A stretch of DNA of 64,000 bases from Phallusia mammillata (Eukaryota; Chordata; Ascidiacea; Phlebobranchia; Ascidiidae): assembly GCA_003260075.1 (NCBI GenBank), contig QLIY01000528.1, forward strand, positions 1-64,000, read 5' to 3'. Position numbers and translations under genes: made by a program. The notes under the pieces were generated by a model. That model had not been told where the DNA came from and searched no databases. It was given only the letters and a program-made list of their open reading frames with translations. Positions within the stretch are counted from its first letter, which is position 1, and every line of letters begins with the position of its first letter. Positions 45,572 through 56,388 of the stretch are shown piece after piece.

Positions 45572-47158
45572 TTAAGAACCTATCGGCGGCATGAAATCAC
45601 CCACATTGGGTTTTGGTGGCAAAGGTACAAAGCCATCTTCTACTTCCTCATATTCTTCTTCATCTGCACTAAAAGGATCAGTACCAATGCCACTGGGAAT
45701 AGTATTAGTTCTCTTGGCTGTGAAACCCTTGGATCCTTTCTTGATAGTAGGTAGGGGCTTGGCTGAAGGCAAATAAGGTTTAGCTTTTCCCTGAGCTGAT
45801 GGTGATTGTTGGTTGGTTGGTGACTGGGATGGTCCTTCAGGACCATAGCTGATTGATGCATACTTGAGTGTTGCAGCTTGCTTTTGAAGTTGCAGACGGA
45901 TATAGCTTTCATCTTTGAGTGCATGCAAGCTTGCTCTTAAAATTGCAAATTTCTTTTCCCATTGCTTTTGTGATTTGATTAGTCTCATTTTGAGGACCTG
46001 TATTTCATGTCTTTGTTGCTCAAGAATTTTTTCCATCGATTTGGAGTCTTCAATTGCGCGATTTTTTTTCTGAGCTTCTTCTCTTTCTAGGGCCAGTTTT
46101 AATTCATACTTTTTTCTTTCCTCCAAAAGGCGCCTTTCCATTTTTGCTTCCATTTCTTCAACAATTTTTGCCCGCTCTCGAGCAGCAGATGCAGATACTG
46201 CTTCATTGTCAGCCAACTTGGAAGCCATATCACGCTCTAAAGCTAGTTTTTGTCTATCAAGTTCCTGAAGGGCATTCATTTTGGCATTGTCCATCTTTTT
46301 CTTCAATTCCTCAATTTGGTGGGCAAGTCTTTGTGTTGTTTCACGTTCCTTCTCTAATTCTGTTTTGCCTTCCATTATTTCCAAGCCAAGTTGTTTGATT
46401 TTGTCCTCACGAAATTCAAGTGAAGTGGTCAAGTCATCAATTTTGTCATTTAGCTGTGAAATCTCTGCCTGTAAACTGTTGTTTTGGTCCTGCATGGAAT
46501 CCAACTCTGAAGTGTCAATCTTAATTTCAGTTTGCTCTGGTTGTGCTTCAAGCTCTGCTTTCAGTTTTTCAATTTGGACTTCCAACATCTGTATAACAGA
46601 CTGGTTTTGATCAAGTTGTGCTTCCAGGTTAGCAATTTTCCTTTTAGTAGATGATGAATCTGTTGCAGTAAGTTTACCAGCCAATTTCGCTTCATAGTAC
46701 TTCTTGTATTGGGATGCCATTTTGACCAGGGCATCTTGCAACTGTTGTTTAAAACTGCGCCGAACAACAGCAACACGTTCCTCATGAATATCTTGCAAGT
46801 CACGCAGTCTGTCATTGACTTTAGAATATAAATCAAAAGCTTTGTTTTGCAACTTTTCTTCAAAAGCGGCTTTCAAAACCTGTTTGCTAAATTGGAGATC
46901 TCTTTTCAGTGTAGCCATGTCTTCCACAAGGGTTTGCACTGTATCTGTCATTTGCTTAATGTCCAGTATTTCTGTGTCATTTGTTTGTGTAAATTGGTCT
47001 GATGTCAGAAAACCAACTTGCAACTTGTCAGCCAACGATGGCCGAAGAGACTTTTCAAATTCATCTCCAAAAAACTCCATGGCAAGCACATCTCCATCAT
47101 GATCCATGCTTTCATTTCCAATTATTTGCTGTTGGCTTAATAACATAGACTGGGACAT
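45572..47158 (-). CDS. Intronless coiled-coil protein resembling C10orf67
   Basis: A single open frame of 528 residues from the ATG at 47158 (MSQSM); an in-frame ATG at 47194 would add 12. Residues about 42-150 (DKLQVGFLTSDQFTQTNDTE, then helix) resemble the N-terminal domain of vertebrate C10orf67-type proteins; this is recalled resemblance, not a search. A long heptad-rich coiled coil follows (about 155-430, with repeated E/K/L/Q). The C-terminal tail is basic then acidic (DPFSADEEEYEEVEDGF) and ends near PPKPNVGDFMPPIGS. No signal peptide or membrane span. The function is unknown; testis- or cilium-linked expression of the vertebrate relative is possible but not shown here. Confidence 0.7.
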   Translation of the reverse strand: MSQSMLLSQQQIIGNESMDHDGDVLAMEFFGDEFEKSLRPSLADKLQVGFLTSDQFTQTNDTEILDIKQMTDTVQTLVEDMATLKRDLQFSKQVLKAAFEEKLQNKAFDLYSKVNDRLRDLQDIHEERVAVVRRSFKQQLQDALVKMASQYKKYYEAKLAGKLTATDSSSTKRKIANLEAQLDQNQSVIQMLEVQIEKLKAELEAQPEQTEIKIDTSELDSMQDQNNSLQAEISQLNDKIDDLTTSLEFREDKIKQLGLEIMEGKTELEKERETTQRLAHQIEELKKKMDNAKMNALQELDRQKLALERDMASKLADNEAVSASAARERAKIVEEMEAKMERRLLEERKKYELKLALEREEAQKKNRAIEDSKSMEKILEQQRHEIQVLKMRLIKSQKQWEKKFAILRASLHALKDESYIRLQLQKQAATLKYASISYGPEGPSQSPTNQQSPSAQGKAKPYLPSAKPLPTIKKGSKGFTAKRTNTIPSGIGTDPFSADEEEYEEVEDGFVPLPPKPNVGDFMPPIGS

Positions 47159-47676
47159 GTTGCCAATACGTTGAAATGAAAATCGACAAAACAACCGGAG
47201 TATAAGAATGAGTCTACAAAAATAGTAAATTAATTTACTTATTTCAAGGATCTCTCTGTTGAGTATGTACTTATTTTATCGTGGGACTTTTAAAAGCTTC
47301 AAAACTGTTTCAGAACAACACTAGCATCTGTTTGCATTAAACCATTCCTTCGCTGCACACCACACATGTAGAAATTTGTTAACTTTTTATCAGAAACCAA
47401 AACCACGAAAGTGTATTTGTTCGTAAACGGGAAAGCACCCATTCCCATGGTAATACAGGGTCACAAGGGGCGATGGTAAGCAATAAACTTTTTTTAATTC
47501 GAGGGTTGTGATGAGTCTGTTTCGCTTGGTGAAATTAAACATAGCGACACAATAGCAGTAAAATTATTTACATTTAGATTAATTTTAACAACACCTAAAG
47601 TTGTAATTTTCACAAAATTAGCTGTTTTAATGAAAAACGAGATTGAGAAGAATTGAGGGACATAACAAGAACTATA

Positions 47677-48246
47677 GGGGTTTGACTGCCTGATTGCCTG
47701 ACTGAGCTGACTGGCCTGATTTTGGCGGCAGTGTTTCACAATATATTTTCGGACTGACTCTAACCCTAACCTGACCCTAACCCAGGGGTGGGCAACCTGC
47801 GGCACGCGGGCTCCCCCCCCCCGTGCGGCCCGCAGAGACGCTTGGATATCAAATGTACTGGCAAACGAGTTCAACTATTATATTTTTTTGAGCAGATTAA
47901 TGTGCCTGTTGCCAGTTTTCTGTTACCTGACAAAATGTGGCTACAATCAAATGCGAATTATACTTATATTTAAGCATATTCGGTAAGCAACGAAGCAAAA
48001 TCACCTTATGTTATACACAGATCTAATTTTGACAATTGCAATTGCCCCCACAGTAAAAAAGGTTGCCCACCACTGCCATAACCCCAACCCTAACCGTAAA
48101 CCAATTCTCAATCACCCAAGTCAGGACTTCTGTGTTGCAGTCAGGCCTTTCCCAATCGTCGAAAATCGGAAATATATTTTGTGAAACACTGCCGCCTAAG
48201 TCAGGCCGGTCAGCCCAGTCAGGCAATCAGGCTTTTAGTCGACCCC
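47677..48246. mobile_element. MITE with long inverted ends, 8-bp TSD, split by a second element
   Basis: The left end GGGGTTTGACTGCCTGATTG and the right end, read inverted (GGGGTCGACTAAAAGCCTGA), continue into a shared block of about 60 bp (TGATTGCCTGACTG, GGCGGCAGTGTTTCACA, ATATATTTTC). The flanks 47669-47676 and 48247-48254 are both GAACTATA. The middle is (CCCTAA)-like sequence interrupted by the element 47783-48075. Without the insert it would be about 270 bp. Confidence 0.93.
47783..48075. mobile_element. hAT-like MITE nested in another MITE
   Basis: Ends CAGGGGTGGGCAACCTGCGGC and AGGTTGCCCACCACTG are inverted. The flanks 47775-47782 CCCTAACC and 48076-48083 CCATAACC match at 7 of 8. 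The insertion is within telomere-like CCCTAA repeats of the host element. Confidence 0.92.
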
Positions 48247-49752
48247 GAACTATATGTTGCGAAGTGCCCCAAGATGTATTAACTTTGCTGGTCACAACCT
48301 CTTCTATTTTGATCAGGGAGAGCGAAATCCGAATGGTAAATTTCAGTTAGCCTACTTAAAAACCCCGAACTGAAGTTGAACCCGAACCGAACCAGTAAAT
48401 ATGCAGCGTGTAAATCCTTTGTGGAATAATTGCACCACAAACGATATTGATTCAAGCATAGCACTGAGCAATATGTAAGATATGTAACAGCTAGGTCTAT
48501 ATGGACTTGAACAAAGTTGTTACGATCTTGCCAATTTTATTTTTAATAGGATATGGCCGATGTTTGAATCGGGTAGCCTAATTTGTCCGAAACGGAACAA
48601 AAGTCGAAATATAGGTCTAATATGATTAACCCGACCCAATAAAAGCACCCTGAACCAGCAGGGTTGCCAGGTACTGTCGGCTGGATTCGGACAGTATTTG
48701 TCTGAAAATCGGACATTTTTAGGACAAAAAAAACGAGAGCGTAAAATTGCTAACAAGGTATCAATATCGAGGTGCCAACTGCCATTTTTTGTGCGTTTAC
48801 GTTCTCTACACTCATAAGCGCCGAGTTTTACACAAATGCAAAGTTATTACTTATGCGTGCAACCACAAAAACTGAAATTCAAACTTAAAGCCCAACAAAC
48901 TTCCCATCTTGGAAAAACGATATGATTGAAATAATATTTAGTTGGCAATTCCAGCACGTTGCTGTAGCGTTTATCATTGGTTTCGTACTGTTTAAAAAAT
49001 GTTTCATCAACTCTAAATTCTCGCGACCCAAGCATTTTGTTAGCATGTAGGTTTGTGAAAAATACTATTGTCAGTTGCTATTTTCACATAAAACAGTAGG
49101 TAAACAAACGTAATTATTCTAACAAATAAGAACTGTGAGCTCTGTGTTGAGAACACAGCAAATCAATTCGAGGTTTAATTTGAGAGACGACAAGCCGAAG
49201 ATCGTCCTCTACTTCCAGCTAATCTTGATCTGTATTTGCTTTAAATATAAGATAGTGCAGAAGACGCATCTGTTTGCACAGGTGCGCTTAGCTTATTGCA
49301 TTGTAACAATGCAATAATAATCAAATGGTTGAAAAAAGTCCAAGTTGATTAATACTGTAGATGCGATACTTATATTCATGAGAAATTTAAAATATTTCGC
49401 GACCCAGCCCGGAAGGTCTCGCGACCCGAATTTGGGTCGCGACCCACTATTTGCGGACCCCTGGTCTATGGCCTGAAACCAGTATACCAGAACACCAGAA
49501 TTTTGTTTACGCATGTCTTTAGTCCAATAACAAAAAATGTGACAGAAAACAAGGAATTTAATGCATACTCTCTCAGAACAATTTTAAGTATTGTCCTAGG
49601 CCTAAAAGCTAGAATTGTTTTGTTTTTTTCTGTTCTTAACGTCCGCAATTTAAATCTGGCCATTATATGCTATATTGCTGGTATAAATAAAGTATAAAGT
49701 ACATGGACGCGCTGTTTCAAGTTTTGGCTTGAAAGTTGAAAAAATACAATAT

Positions 49753-49895
49753 NAAACTGGAGTGCCGTTTGATGGCTACACTAGCCAATGCGGCCGATCT
49801 CTCGTCACCAGCTGCACTGATGAGACCTTATAGGTCGAAACAGTGTGCACTGTCTGCAGCTTATCATTTATTGGCTCTATGCTTTTACAATATAA
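49753..49895 (-). repeat. Dispersed repeat family A, copy 3 (inverted)
   Basis: On the minus strand it reads AAGCATAGAGCCAATAAATG, then CTGCAGACAGTGCACACTG, then AAGGTCTCATCAGTGCAGCTGGTGAC, ending GGCACTCCAGTTT. This is the clearest copy of the family. An N directly adjoins its end at 49753. Confidence 0.7.
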
Positions 49896-50689
49896 GATGA
49901 CTTTCAAAACCTGCAATAATCTTTTATGACGTCACGCGAAGTCGTACTCTATACATGTTGGACATGAAAACATACGTTTTTCTATAAAGCAAACAGAGCA
50001 GAATACTGGTATTTCGTCAACATTTTAGTATTGCCTCATGATTGCCAGCCTGCCAATGAATTTCTGAGTTGTTTTCTGGAGTGCGAGAAGTAATAATTAT
50101 TGCATTAATGCATTAAAAATTATAATATTTGACGATTTTTTAGTTATGGCGTAGTTTGAAAGATTGTGTGATACCTTACAAGGCTGAAAATACATGTTTT
50201 ACGCTTTAAATTTGTGTCCGTAAACGATTCCGTTTCGCCCGGATCCCAACAAATTATTCGGCCGAAACCGAATCTTTGTAAAAATGACCGATTCGGCCGA
50301 ATAAATTCGGTAAACCGAATATTCGGTACATCTTTAAATAAAACATGTAGCTCGATCGATGTCGGCTCATTGTAATTATCAGAAAGGATAAAATTGAAAC
50401 GGTCGTGATTATGTTGCTAAATACCGTATCTTTCTATAAGAAAATTATTCCATACTTTTTGCACTGATTGACCGATACCAATTCGCATGTAGCCAAGACA
50501 TGTATGGGATCCATTCATGCTCACACTGAGTCGATGGGCCGTCGAGCTGCTTTTGTTTTTATTGCAAGTGTGAATAATTTTATTTGAGTTTGTGACTTTT
50601 ATTTAGTTCAACCTACCAAATTCTGCTTGGGCGGAGCAAAAAGCCTGTTCACATGCACAAATTTTCCCTAAGTGTTTTGCTCTGGGTAA

Positions 50690-50780
50690 CAGTATAGGTG
50701 GCTAAAAAAGGTTTAGAACTCACAATCTTGTGAACACAACACAGTTGCGCTACCAACTCAGTCATCTCGGTGGTTACGGT
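50690..50780 (-). repeat. Degenerate tRNA-like repeat, family C copy 2
   Basis: The minus strand reads ACTGAGTTGGTAGCGCAAC (A-box region) and GTGAGTTCTAAACC (B-box region). It shares TTGTGTTCACAAGATTGT with 26276-26340. Probably a SINE remnant. Confidence 0.45.
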
Positions 50781-51254
50781 AGTTAGAACTGTACAAAGAT
50801 ACGTTTTGTAATATTCTATAGGTTGTTCCAAAGTCTAACACTTTAGGCGGTAATGGTGCTGACACATAGGCGGTAATGGTGCTGACTCGGCAATTATTCT
50901 TACCATAAACCCAAATTGCTGAGTTAGCACCATAAACGCCTATGCTCCGTTGCGCCACCTATCAGAAAATCCCAGACCGGCCGCTAGCTAAATTCCAGTG
51001 TTAGTAGCTCTGCCGTCTTAAATAAGCTACCCATGTGTACGTAGTCTTTTGATTTTTTTCCCACCAGCCACTAAATTTCTCTCGTTTCTCGCCCCTTTTT
51101 CTAATTTCTCTCCGATGTCATATGCGCTTGGAAGTTGGGACTGAAAAGAACTGACGTGTGTTTAATTCTAGGTTGATCTGCAATAAAAAGTAGGGACGGG
51201 AACGCTAAGTGTCACGTGTTTGTTATTTTTGAATTCATTTTCATCCAAAACAGA

Positions 51255-52455
51255 ATGTTTGACAACGTTTCTACTCACATGGTAATAGTTTATTTTGTAT
51301 TTTACGATTGGTATTGTCATACACTACAAATATTATGGCAAAGTAATTTTATTGTTAAAATATTTATAGCGAAAGAATAGTTGCAACCACTGCATTTGCA
51401 TGTTATTATTAACTCAGTCATGTTTTGTTTTCAGGATTATTCTGGCCAGAAATTAGCCGAGCAAATATTTCAAGTTATTATTGTGACTTTTGGGGTAAGC
51501 TGTATTTGTAGAGTTGTGATAAGGTGTACTGTTAAAACAAAGATGAGCACTGCTTTGCCAAATTAAAAAATAATCTGGTGTGATCTAAATCACCAAAAGG
51601 CATTAAAAAATCATTGCATTTTGCAATAGCAGAACGTAATCATTGCAACTCTATCTGTAAATACTTAGTTTAGCCATTTTTTCGTACCTTTACTAATGTA
51701 TTTGTGTGCATTACTGCAATCTTTTACACTTTTGGATTTTGTAAAAAAAGTAAGAGATAAAATAAAATGTGCTACAAACCATTGTCCAGGTTTTTAGGAT
51801 ACCTTTTGAAGTCCACCAACTGTATAATTACCTCTATTTTCCCTGTAACCCCAAAAAACTTGTATTATTTTAGACTCAAAAAACAGCTTTTCGCTTGGGC
51901 ACCCTGTGGTTTAAACAACAGCTTTATAGGTTTTTAACCATGATTTGTTTTGTTCAGAGTTTGTTTCATTTTTATGCCCAAGAGGTTGGAACAATACTTG
52001 AATTGTGTGCCATCAAATTGGCATTTCCATTATGAAGCTTTTTAAGTTTTAGTGACCAAAATTTTGTTGAACTGAAAAAATAATAAAAAATAAGGTGTAG
52101 TTTGAATGTGATGCATACAACTGTGTAGCATATAAAGGTGATGAAGTAACCACTAACCAACATATCATCCTGTTCCGTTTGTTTTAGGTAATTGGATTTC
52201 TCATTGGATATGTCACTCAGCAACTTTCTTATGCCATGATAACTCTTCTCATAGGATGTGTTATTGCTAGTTTGGTATGTAACAGAATTTAAAAATCAAA
52301 ATGTTTTAACCCTGAACAATATGTACTATTATTTTTTCCCACAGGTTACACTTCCACCATGGTCAATGTACAGACAAGATCCAATAGGGTGGCAAAAAGT
52401 TGAGTCAGAAGAAACGATTGCTCAAAAAACAAAGTCAACTAAAAAGCGCAACTAG
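51255..52455 (+). CDS. SPCS1: Signal peptidase complex subunit 1
   Basis: Small ER membrane subunit (SPC12 type) of the signal peptidase complex. It is non-catalytic and helps select substrates. Exons 51255-51281, 51435-51494, 52188-52274 and 52345-52455 give 94 residues with consistent phases. The first coding exon is only nine codons and ends in a second ATG right at the GT donor, so translation may begin at either Met (MFDNVSTHM). DYSGQKLAEQIFQ, two hydrophobic segments (about 20-38 and 42-58) and LPPWSMYRQDP-GWQKV are the family signature. The tail is lysine-rich and ends KKRN. An AATAAA at about 52562 lies only some 40 bp before the stop codon of the converging ACTR8 gene. Confidence 0.95.
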
Positions 52456-52601
52456 TTTCTCGTTCTGTTTGTTTGCTTTGGAACTGCATCACAAGAGACA
52501 GTGCAATCCGATTTTTTTCCTAAGTTTTATTGAGCACGTAGGATTTTTGCTTTTTGTGCAAGAATAAAAAAGTGGCAGTGGTATTTTGTTTTGTTCTGGT
52601 T
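52456..52601. terminator. SPCS1/ACTR8 convergent 3' gap
   Basis: Only 146 bp separate the two stop codons. Each gene's poly(A) signal is here: minus-strand AATAAA at about 52526 and plus-strand AATAAA at about 52562. Their order means the 3' untranslated regions overlap. Confidence 0.7.
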
Positions 52602-55600
52602 TCACCAAACAAAAGGACAGCGTTCTCGAAATATTCTTAACCCATGTGTAATCCATTCTTCTCTGGTAATCCACAGTCCTTGAGCACCATCAAGACAGGA
52701 TAAAACTGAGCCCCCCTTCCATGCTACCATAGATGGGTCTTGGTCCTGTAAAAATTGGTTTTAAATTTGTCCAACTGTACGAGTTTATTAAAAATACCTT
52801 TGCTTTTGATATAACCTCAACTTGACTGGCCATGTTGCTTTGTGGTGAATTGTTAATGCACTCACGAACCCTTGCCTTTAAGGTATTTTCGACACCTGAA
52901 AAATTTGCCAGGGCTCCACCGACAACCAAAATACAGCTGTACATTCGACGCTTCAGTTCATCTTCATATGAAGCAGGGCAATTTTCAATACTCCATACAA
53001 TGGCCTGGTCTATTCCAATTAAATGCGCTGGTGCAGGTACACTGTTTTCAACAGTATCTCTAAAACATGTGATAGAGTATAGTTACATAATTCACAACCA
53101 AGGTCATGAGTTACCTGTAATTTTGCGATATTTCATCTTCCATGTCCTCTTGTTGCATTTCTATGCTGTCATTGTTAACTGCTGCTGCTGCTTTTTCTCT
53201 TTTGGATGCCCAAGCCTAAACACACATTTATGAGAAACCTGATGCAGTATGACAAAATGTTATGTAAGCTTAGTACAGGGGCCTACAACCTCTTAAGGGG
53301 CGCATGCCGATTTACTTGTTATTTCCACATGGCAATGACTTTGTGTGCCACCATTTTTGTGTGTATTTGGGGTTTGTGCCAGCTGATATTATTAGGAAAC
53401 AGAAAACAAAAAGTTTAGTGCATGCAGACTGGCCTTTAAGACAATGGCAAGACAACACTGAAAACAAGCAGTGTGACAGATTAAATTAGTACCTAAATAA
53501 AAACATGAAAATTGGTTGGCGTGCCACAAAAAACACCTTGCGTGCCAAGGTTGCCACACATGCCAGGGGTTGACGACCCCTGATGTAGTAGAATCATACA
53601 TTCTGACCTCCTCTTGTTTTGTTCTGGTCAATGCCAGATATGTGTCATCAAATGGATCTTCACAATTACCAGGATTACGCTTGGAGAAATGGACACAACT
53701 TAGCTCATCTTTTCTTCCAAGAAGTTTGGGATAAAGAAGTGACATTGGGGCCTGTTTTAACAACAGAAATGATGAAGTACCTTACTACCATAGAAAACAG
53801 GTTGCCATTCTTTGGTTGGTAACTACCTGGATAGTTTCATGCCCTAATGTTATTGGGTACATCAATGATAACTGCCCGGGCCTTCTTAGATGGAACTCTT
53901 GTAGTTCTGGAATAACACGATGCAGATCCATATGACAAAACGTTTCCTGCAACACACAACATCAATAAGGTGTATGTCATGCAAATAACATCTTAGCAAC
54001 CTTTAGTTCTTCCATTAGCAGGGCATCCATTCTATCTTCTGTGTTGCATGACCGATAGGGAAAGGAGTTCCGGTGCAACAGGAATGCAAACACTTGTGTT
54101 ATGTCACTACCTCCTATGTCCATGCATAGCCTTGTAGGAAAAATCATGGATGATAATAGTACATATTATTTCACCAGTGCAGTACCTTGTGTTGTTATGT
54201 GATATGCCATCTTCAACACAACTGATGGAAGTTTTTTGGTGACCAACATCCACAACACAGGCAGTTGATATACCACAACCATATGTAGCGCACACAGATT
54301 CCTTAAAACATTATGTTTTGCTAAATTTAACGAGTCAGAAAACCGTCCTTTGTTGAGCCACCATGCTGAATAAACAGGTAATAGATAAATGAAATATGCT
54401 AAAGACAGTTCATGCTGTTTCAACCTATAAGGTTTCATCAGCGCAGCTGGTGACAAGATATTGGCAGTATAAACTAATGTAACTATCTTACAGCACTCCA
54501 GTTTGCTAGGCTAAAAAGCAATGTCTCGCCAACCTGTTTGATGCTACAACTGGGCATTAATGATAGAAGAAGCTTGAAATAGTGCACACTGTCTGCAGCT
54601 AATCATGTATTGGCTCAATGCTGTCATACAAATGGAATATGCATGGAAAAAAATGCACACATGTGATTAATGGAAGTCAAAATCCATTGCATGTATGCAG
54701 ACACACAAATTTGAAGTTTTTCCCTTAAGTTAGAGTGACCAAACAATATAAAGCATAGAAATGCACTGCAAGTTATTATCATGTACAGACTCTACAAAAA
54801 CCCACCTGATGAACAACAAGGGAAGAGAAGCCCATTTCGTTCAGAAGTAAATCAATGAGGTATTTTACATGTTGATGGATGTATATGTCTGGTATTAGTA
54901 GTACCGCCCTATAAATAGCATCTTACAAAATACATATTGCTTTAAATTAGAGACCATTTAAAAACAAACCTATATTTGCTGATATCTTTCATTGGAATAC
55001 AGAGAAACGTTTCGATTGCTTTTGCCCACAATGCGCGCAGATCAGCAACAAGGGCAGTTAATGACTTTGACGCTGTGTTGAGTTGTCCATTTACAATGGG
55101 CCAAAACAAGTCATAACTATCATTTTCATCAATATACAATGCCTAGAAACATTTGGAAGTAAGTTTTCAAGTAAGCTTAATTACTTATAACCTACATCAT
55201 CCCCAATAAGAAATTCAGGTTTGTGGTTAGTGTCTGTCCATGTCCAACCACATCCCTCTTGAAGAGTTTCCTGTCTTTTCTTTCCATTTTCTTTTGCAAT
55301 TGATTTCCAAGGGGTAAGGTTGGCATTTGATTGTTCTCGCAAAGTATCATCTATTCTATTCAGCTCATCAAGGTCCAAATTCTTTGCAAAGCAAAATACT
55401 TATTTATCGCGTTAATGACTAGGTCACTGGTCCCCAATATGAAGACAATTTTAAACCCAAAGGGAGGAATTTACTTTAGTGTGTACATGTGGTTTGTAAA
55501 TATAGACTTCATCACTAGGAATAGAACCTGTTAAGTTGATACAAAAGAAAAATATACATTATCTTCATATGGTTTAGCATCTACTATTGGGAAGGAATGA

Positions 55601-56128
55601 GAATTTTTTTAAATCGTTAAGTGAGGAATTCGTCGATAAAATTTGGGAACCACTGCACTAGTTATTGTGGTGTGCACTCACATCACAAGATCTTAGCAGT
55701 TTCATTCTTGATCTTGGGTGTGTTTTTTGTTTGGAATGCCTCCAAGCGATCACATGTGGTATCATTACAGGTCGGGGGTCAGAAGCTCTTCCTACACGCA
55801 AGTGTGAGGAGCCAGGATGAAGGATTATAGTTTTGCTAGCTTGCAGGGTGAGATTCTGCAAAACAGGTTAAAATACATAAAGTGCATGTTAATTTTATCA
55901 CCCATCAAACGGTTAATAATTATAATCTATGTGTCCAAAACTTTTCTGCTGCCATTTTATATGAAACAGATTTTAAAAACAAACAGCCTGGAATCAACTG
56001 TGATTGCTTGAAATTAAAAAGGTGCTGGGAGTTTGATGTCTGACCTCAATATTAGAATGTTCTTCCTTTTGGTCATTTTTCGATCCTGGACTGCTTGGTG
56101 CAGAAGTGTTGTCCAGGGTATTAGACAT
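52602..56128 (-). CDS. ACTR8: Actin-related protein 8
   Basis: INO80 chromatin-remodelling subunit, nuclear. With actin and Arp4 it forms the module that binds linker DNA. Exons: 56128-56045, 55855-55682, 55381-55196, 55142-54970, 54908-54806, 54301-54186, 54130-54001, 53946-53827, 53751-53608, 53215-53115, 53059-52798, 52745-52602, all GT-AG and in phase, 578 residues. Matches include ILHPGSSHLRVGRASD near the N-terminus, VCATYGCGIS-ACVVDVGHQKTS, the subdomain stretch CILVVGGALANF and the C-terminus LRIFRERCPFVW. The loop between PFDDTYLAL and the last two exons is shorter than in vertebrates. The ATG at 56128 follows CTAGGGTGTGTAG on the minus strand; a splice acceptor there is possible. 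Confidence 0.94.
53276..53582. mobile_element. Decayed hAT-like element, 307 bp
   Basis: Starts CAGGGGCCTACAACCTCTTA and ends GGGGTTGACGACCCCTG, imperfect inverted ends. The flanks GCTTAGTA and ATGTAGTA share only five of eight bases. It lies in the ACTR8 intron 53216-53607. Confidence 0.6.
54363..54640. repeat. Dispersed repeat family A, copy 4 with inverted partner
   Basis: 54363-54515 matches the family in plus orientation (AACCTATAAGGTTTCATCAGCGCAGCTGGTGAC, ending GCACTCCAGTTTG; parts quoted only). 54575-54640 (GTGCACACTGTCTGCAGC, TATTGGCTCAATGCTGTCAT) is the inverse of the family's opening block. This copy therefore shows that the full element has inverted ends. It lies in the ACTR8 intron 54302-54805. 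Confidence 0.6.
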
Positions 56129-56388
56129 GATATTAACCTAGCCTACACACCCTAGTAAAAACACAACAGGAACAAAATGGTTCATTTTACTGAGAAAAGA
56201 CAGAAATACAGCAAAGTAAAATGCTGTTATACAGCACAAGGTAAGAGTCACTGTATTCAAAATATACAAGAGGTAATCAATCCAAAAGCAAGATACAACT
56301 AAAATATTGTAGCTTTCGTCATCATAATTGTTAGAGTCGGAAACAAATAGAAATTTGTGTGTATTTCACAGGCAATGAACTTTTATTA

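Larger units (their letters stand above)
47159..51254. other. 4.1-kb divergent intergenic region rich in transposon remnants
   Basis: Separates the leftward coiled-coil gene from the rightward SPCS1 gene, so promoters lie at both ends. It holds a nested pair of elements (47677-48246), an apparent single element end at about 49390-49463 (GCGACCC blocks, closing GCGGACCCCTG) and a family A repeat (49753-49895). It also holds an N at 49753 and a tRNA-like repeat at 50690-50780. No convincing exon was seen. Confidence 0.55.

Noticed and set aside
45640-46610. Several frames on both strands over 45.6-46.6 kb
   Set aside because: Shadows of the 528-codon coiled-coil gene.
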